This document shows, in pieces, positions 5,637 to 8,670 of a DNA stretch of 8,670 nt (position 1 is its first letter; the number at the start of each line of letters is the position of its first letter). A program made the position numbers and the translations under genes. The stretch is from Bryobacteraceae bacterium (GTDB lineage Bacteria > Acidobacteriota > Terriglobia > Bryobacterales > Bryobacteraceae). The stretch spans positions 1 through 8,670 of the forward strand of contig JACMLA010000848.1 of assembly GCA_014379815.1 (NCBI GenBank), written 5' to 3'. The notes under the pieces were generated by a model. The model was given only the letters and a program-made list of their open reading frames with translations, ran no database searches and had not been told where the DNA came from.

Positions 5637-6428
5637 ATGCGAATCCTCTTCATCGGTGACATCTTTGCCTCGCCAGGCAGAAGTATTGTTGCCGACAAGC
5701 TGTCCCGGATCGTAACGGGTGAGTATATAGACTTTGTCATCGCCAATGCAGAAAACTCCGCAGGCGGATTTGGCATTACGCCCGCAATCGCCGAAGAACT
5801 GCTAGGGCTGGGCATTGACGTTCTCACGTCTGGCAATCATGTGTGGGACAAGCGGGAACTCTACGACTACCTGGACCGGCAGCCGCGAATCCTGCGCCCT
5901 GCAAACTATGTAGAGGATCTGCCGGGCAAGGGCGTGACGGTCGTACGATCCAAAAAGGCCAACATACCTGTTGCTGTTATCAACCTGCAGGGTCGGACGC
6001 ATATGCCGCCCACCGATTGTCCGTTTCGAAAAGCAGATGCCATTCTGAACGCTCTGGAACCTTCGGTCATGATCCGCTTCGTTGATTTTCATGCGGAACT
6101 CACCAGCGAAAAAGTAGCGATGGGCTGGCACTTAAACGGCAGAGTGACGGCGATGGTGGGAACGCACACACATATCCCGACTGCAGACACACGCATCCTG
6201 CCAGGCGGCACGGCGTATCAGACCGATTCCGGCATGACAGGACCCTACAACTCAGTGATTGGGGCCGATAAGGATATCGTGCTTCGTCGCTTCCTGACAG
6301 GTGTGCCGACTCGCATGGAACCTGCCCGCGGAGGTGTGGAGTTGCACAGTGTCATCGTCGACGCGGACGAAGACACGGGCAAAGCGGTGGGTGTCAGGCG
6401 TTACAGTCTAACTGAGGCGGCCAGCTAG
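5637..6428 (+). CDS. ymdB: YmdB/TIGR00282 family metallophosphoesterase (cyclic nucleotide phosphodiesterase)
   Basis: A 263-residue protein, the normal length for the family. In Bacillus YmdB is a dimetal phosphodiesterase acting on 2',3'-cyclic nucleotides and affects biofilm and motility gene expression. Metal-ligand motifs are all present: GDIF with D8, NAEN with E39 and N40, GNHVWDK with N67 and H68, DFHAE with H152, and GTHTHIPTAD with H177 and H179. The substrate loop TDSGMTGP (196-203) is also intact. ATG 5637 is chosen because the conserved MRILFIGD begins there; the longer frame from 5475 would run through the 6S RNA candidate and adds no family sequence. No Shine-Dalgarno sequence is visible. 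The gene starts 17 nt after the 6S helix ends and is co-oriented, so it may be expressed by read-through. In many bacteria ymdB sits beside rny; rny is not in this window. Confidence 0.93.
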   Translation: MRILFIGDIFASPGRSIVADKLSRIVTGEYIDFVIANAENSAGGFGITPAIAEELLGLGIDVLTSGNHVWDKRELYDYLDRQPRILRPANYVEDLPGKGVTVVRSKKANIPVAVINLQGRTHMPPTDCPFRKADAILNALEPSVMIRFVDFHAELTSEKVAMGWHLNGRVTAMVGTHTHIPTADTRILPGGTAYQTDSGMTGPYNSVIGADKDIVLRRFLTGVPTRMEPARGGVELHSVIVDADEDTGKAVGVRRYSLTEAAS

Positions 6429-6453
6429 TCGCTGAGAATTCCAGTTAGTCGCT
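6421..6453. repeat. 13-bp direct repeat spanning the stop codons of two converging genes
   Basis: CCAGCTAGTCGCT (6421-6433) recurs as CCAGTTAGTCGCT (6441-6453), 12 of 13 bases identical, 20 bp apart. The first copy contains the ymdB stop codon (6426-6428) and the second the stop of the converging adaptor gene (6447-6445 on the minus strand). Only 16 bp separate the two genes, and no hairpin with a U-run is visible, so no intrinsic terminator can be called. Confidence 0.6.
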
Positions 6454-7704
6454 ACGCTTGTCGGCTTTTACAGGTGCGTCGTCCACCGTTGCGACTTTGG
6501 TTCCTGTATCCAGCCGATTCAACTGACTGGTTGCCACAATGTCGCCTTCCTGTAAGCCTTCCAGAATCTCGACATCGCCATCGAACCGGTCTCCGACTTT
6601 TACCTCACGAGCTTCGATGGTATTTCCATTGCGGACTACGAACGTCTTGTTGGCCCCGAAAAGATACGTGACCGCGCGAACAGGCACGAGAAGAATGTGT
6701 TCATTCTTCTCCGTCGGTAGAACTACCCGGGCATAAGAACCTGGCTTCAACTCGTTCTTTGGATTGTCGACCAGAGCTTCGACCACGAAAGTGCGTTTAC
6801 TTTGCTCTACAGTCGGGGAAATTCGCCAGACTTTACCAAGAAATTTGCGATCTTCAAACGCTTCCACCTGCACCTGCATCGTCTGGCCTACTTTAATCCA
6901 TGGCGCAAATCGCTCCGGGACTTCCAGCCGCAGGCGGATCGGATCCGTCTTTACCAGCGTGAACAGTGGCGTATTTGGCCGGACGTACTGGCCCTGAGTC
7001 ACCTGTCGCTCTTTTACACTGCCTGCAAAAGGAGCGTAGACGGTGGCATCCCGTAGTTTCTTACGCTGCAGCTCAACCGCAGCCTTCTGGCGTTCGATGT
7101 CCTGCAAAAGGTTGCCCACCATATTGATGGCCTGGTCGTAGGTAGCGCGCGAAGAACTGTAGCGCGCCTGAGCCTGGTCGAAATCCGACTGCGAACCTAT
7201 GCCCTGATCGACGAGACTTTTGGTCCTCTTGTAGCGCTGCTCGGAGTCGAGCAGATCGGCTTGGGCACGTCGAACTTCAGAGGATTCCTTGATGTCTTTG
7301 ATGCGATCGTTCTCGTTCTTGAGGCCTACCCGCTCCATTGACATACGAAGCGACGCTTCGTTCTGCGCCAGCAAATACTTCTGTTCTTCATCGGAAACTT
7401 TAACCAGGAGAGCGCCTTTGCCAACGATGTCACCGAGGTCCGCGTTGACTTCCAGAACGCGGCCTTCGATTTCGGCACTCACGACGGTCTCGTCGTACGG
7501 GAACATCGTTCCAACCGACTGAACCGATCTGCGGACATTGCGTGTCCGTACCGGCGAAGCCTTCACCTGGACAGGCGCATTGTCTTGCTTTGCCTGTACC
7601 GGTTTCACCTTCGTGCAGGAAGTGTCGAAAAGCAGAGCGAAAGCGGGAAGCAACAACAATCGGGCCGAATTCGATGACAAGTTCATGTGTGTCTTAACTA
7701 ACAT
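6445..7704 (-). CDS. RND-type efflux periplasmic adaptor (membrane fusion protein, HlyD/AcrA family)
   Basis: A 419-residue protein. Residues 14-27 are hydrophobic and followed by C30 in FDTSC, possibly a lipoprotein site, although Asp at -3 is not canonical. The adaptor fold is clear: first half of the lipoyl domain at about 70-105 (GRVLEVNADLGDIVGKG), a long alpha-hairpin at about 106-218 rich in Gln, Arg and Glu, second lipoyl half at 219-250 (VYAPFAGSVKERQVTQGQYV), beta-barrel at about 255-335, and a membrane-proximal domain to about 408. Such proteins bridge an inner-membrane pump and an outer-membrane channel in the periplasm. The start is ATG 7704 or ATG 7686; the latter gives a more usual signal sequence, and neither has a strong Shine-Dalgarno sequence. 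No pump or outer-membrane factor lies beside it: downstream is convergent ymdB, upstream the PD40 gene 49 bp away. Confidence 0.92.
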   Translation of the reverse strand: MLVKTHMNLSSNSARLLLLPAFALLFDTSCTKVKPVQAKQDNAPVQVKASPVRTRNVRRSVQSVGTMFPYDETVVSAEIEGRVLEVNADLGDIVGKGALLVKVSDEEQKYLLAQNEASLRMSMERVGLKNENDRIKDIKESSEVRRAQADLLDSEQRYKRTKSLVDQGIGSQSDFDQAQARYSSSRATYDQAINMVGNLLQDIERQKAAVELQRKKLRDATVYAPFAGSVKERQVTQGQYVRPNTPLFTLVKTDPIRLRLEVPERFAPWIKVGQTMQVQVEAFEDRKFLGKVWRISPTVEQSKRTFVVEALVDNPKNELKPGSYARVVLPTEKNEHILLVPVRAVTYLFGANKTFVVRNGNTIEAREVKVGDRFDGDVEILEGLQEGDIVATSQLNRLDTGTKVATVDDAPVKADKRSD

Positions 7705-7716
7705 TGCCTAACTAAC
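7695..7716. repeat. Direct repeat TAACTAAC around the adaptor gene start
   Basis: TAACTAAC occurs at 7695-7702 and 7709-7716, centre-to-centre 14 bp, flanking the ATG at 7704 (minus strand). It could be a regulator site or a small duplication; the copies also contain in-frame stop codons upstream of the adaptor start on the minus strand. Functional meaning is unknown. Confidence 0.4.
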
Positions 7717-7753
7717 AGCGTAACGTAATCAGGCGAGCCGTAAGCTGGAGCGG

Positions 7754-8670
7754 TTACACAGGAGCTTCAGTATCCTCAATAAATCTCTCCAGAGGCATCG
7801 AGTAGATCGCCGGCCGCCCTTCCCTGTCCGTGTTGTAAAACAGTCGCTGGCTATTGACCGAGAAGGCCACCACAGCATTCCTGGCATCGCTCGCTTTGTG
7901 CTCGGCAACGGTAAGTTCACGCCGGGCAGTGCGCACAAAAAGCAGCACATAAGGTGCGCCCTTGCTTCCACTGATTCCGGCAAAAACGGTCGAGTCACCA
8001 TTTCTTGCAAAGCTGACGAACTGCGTCGTTCCGCCGATCAGCTGATCTTCTCCGGTTTCGGGAAGATGCTCACGAAGCTGAATTGAGGCGCGTCCCTCAG
8101 GAATGCTCAGGTACTGAACCGCGCGACCGTCAGCAGACCAGAGCGCAAAACCAGCATTCCCCGTGATCGCCAGCCGCCGCGAACCCCGACCGTCAAAATT
8201 GACCAACGTAAGAACCCCATTGTAGTTGTAGAGCAAGGAGCTACGTTTCGGGCGGAACCGGCAGAATCGCACGGGCTGGTCCGCTTCATAGATGGTTCGT
8301 GCCCCACCGCCAGCTCTCATCGACATCAGGCGCAGCCGGAAGCGGCCGTTTCGTTTCTCGACCAGCGAAGCAGTGAGTCCGTCCTCTGAGAGAGCGAATC
8401 CACCAGCGGCCTGCCATCCGGTTTCCACCGAGTAGACTATTTGCATTCGTGTCCCCGTCTGGACAATCAGGCGTTCTCCATCGACGTAGCACAGGCTGCG
8501 CTCGTTCTGGGTAAGGCTAACGCAGGATGGGTCCAGCGATGACACATCGGTTAGCTGCCTGCTTTCTCCTGACTTGAGATCCATACGCCACACCTGCATG
8601 GAACCTGACCTGTCCGAACAGTAGATGAGCGTATTGTTTCGGGCCACGGCGCGAAGGGGTGCTGCGGGGA
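7754..8670 (-). CDS. PD40/TolB-like beta-propeller protein (oligogalacturonate lyase-like), C-terminal part
   Basis: The frame is open from the right edge to a TAA at 7754, giving 304 visible codons. A GTG at 8647 exists, but the upstream codons (PAAPLRA before VARNNT) stay open and the first propeller blade appears already under way, so the true start is probably outside the window. Repeated blades of the PD40 type are visible: TLIYCSDRSGSMQVWRMDL with GESRQLTD, SLLYNYNGVLTLVNFDGRG with SRRLA, and RLFYNTDREGRPAIYSMPL. These resemble TolB propellers and the oligogalacturonate lyase/PD40 proteins abundant in Acidobacteria. Catalytic residues cannot be assigned. No signal peptide is visible in this part. 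The gene is 49 bp upstream of the adaptor gene on the same strand and may share its transcript. Confidence 0.75.
   Translation of the reverse strand, partial: PAAPLRAVARNNTLIYCSDRSGSMQVWRMDLKSGESRQLTDVSSLDPSCVSLTQNERSLCYVDGERLIVQTGTRMQIVYSVETGWQAAGGFALSEDGLTASLVEKRNGRFRLRLMSMRAGGGARTIYEADQPVRFCRFRPKRSSLLYNYNGVLTLVNFDGRGSRRLAITGNAGFALWSADGRAVQYLSIPEGRASIQLREHLPETGEDQLIGGTTQFVSFARNGDSTVFAGISGSKGAPYVLLFVRTARRELTVAEHKASDARNAVVAFSVNSQRLFYNTDREGRPAIYSMPLERFIEDTEAPV

Noticed and set aside
1..8670. CRISPR arrays, tRNA or rRNA genes, insertion sequences, integrases
   Set aside because: No spaced repeats, tRNA-like cloverleaf, rRNA segments, transposase motifs or terminal inverted repeats were seen by eye.

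Overview
The window most likely comes from an acidobacterium, perhaps of the Bryobacterales/Solibacter type. This is inferred from the style of the proteins: a small secreted FPVQ...GYLFFP hypothetical, a TIGR00282/YmdB phosphodiesterase and a PD40 propeller protein. No rRNA or other marker confirms it. Genes are densely packed and several begin with TTG.

Layout. At 1-342 (minus) is the N-terminal third of a PBP4-type D-Ala-D-Ala carboxypeptidase (dacB). It diverges, across only 30 bp, from a small secreted hypothetical protein (373-984, plus). That gene's 3' end overlaps by 33 bp the end of an FHS-type MFS transporter (952-2175, minus). Upstream of the transporter, on the same strand, lie a stand-alone heme-copper oxidase subunit III (2269-2871), a 654-residue trypsin-like protease/DNA-RNA non-specific endonuclease fusion (2917-4881) and a CrcB/Fluc fluoride channel (4960-5352). 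These four minus-strand genes are separated by 78, 45 and 93 bp and could form one transcription unit, although a perfect TATAAT box precedes the MFS gene.

The interval 5353-5636 has no protein gene. On the plus strand, 5412-5620 folds into a long rod: an 18-of-19-pair outer helix, a 7-nt bulge, a 10-bp helix, a large asymmetric central bubble with a small hairpin on its 3' side, and a GC-rich apical stem-loop. This is the architecture of 6S RNA (ssrS), and the GAGAAGCCU...GCG stretch resembles E. coli 6S RNA. Eight G-U wobble pairs, which would become C-A mismatches on the other strand, point to plus-strand transcription. ymdB (5637-6428) starts just after the helix and may be read through from the 6S promoter.

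Convergent with ymdB is an RND-type periplasmic adaptor (6445-7704, minus), preceded on the same strand by a PD40 beta-propeller protein that runs off the right edge (7754-8670). No RND pump or outer-membrane factor is next to the adaptor.

The two items most worth following are the unannotated 6S RNA and the cytoplasmic protease-nuclease fusion. The fusion has an intact His-Asp-Ser triad but an altered DRGH motif (DFGH), which suggests a protease-gated nuclease of the conflict or cell-suicide kind. No CRISPR array, tRNA, rRNA, insertion sequence or integrase was seen.
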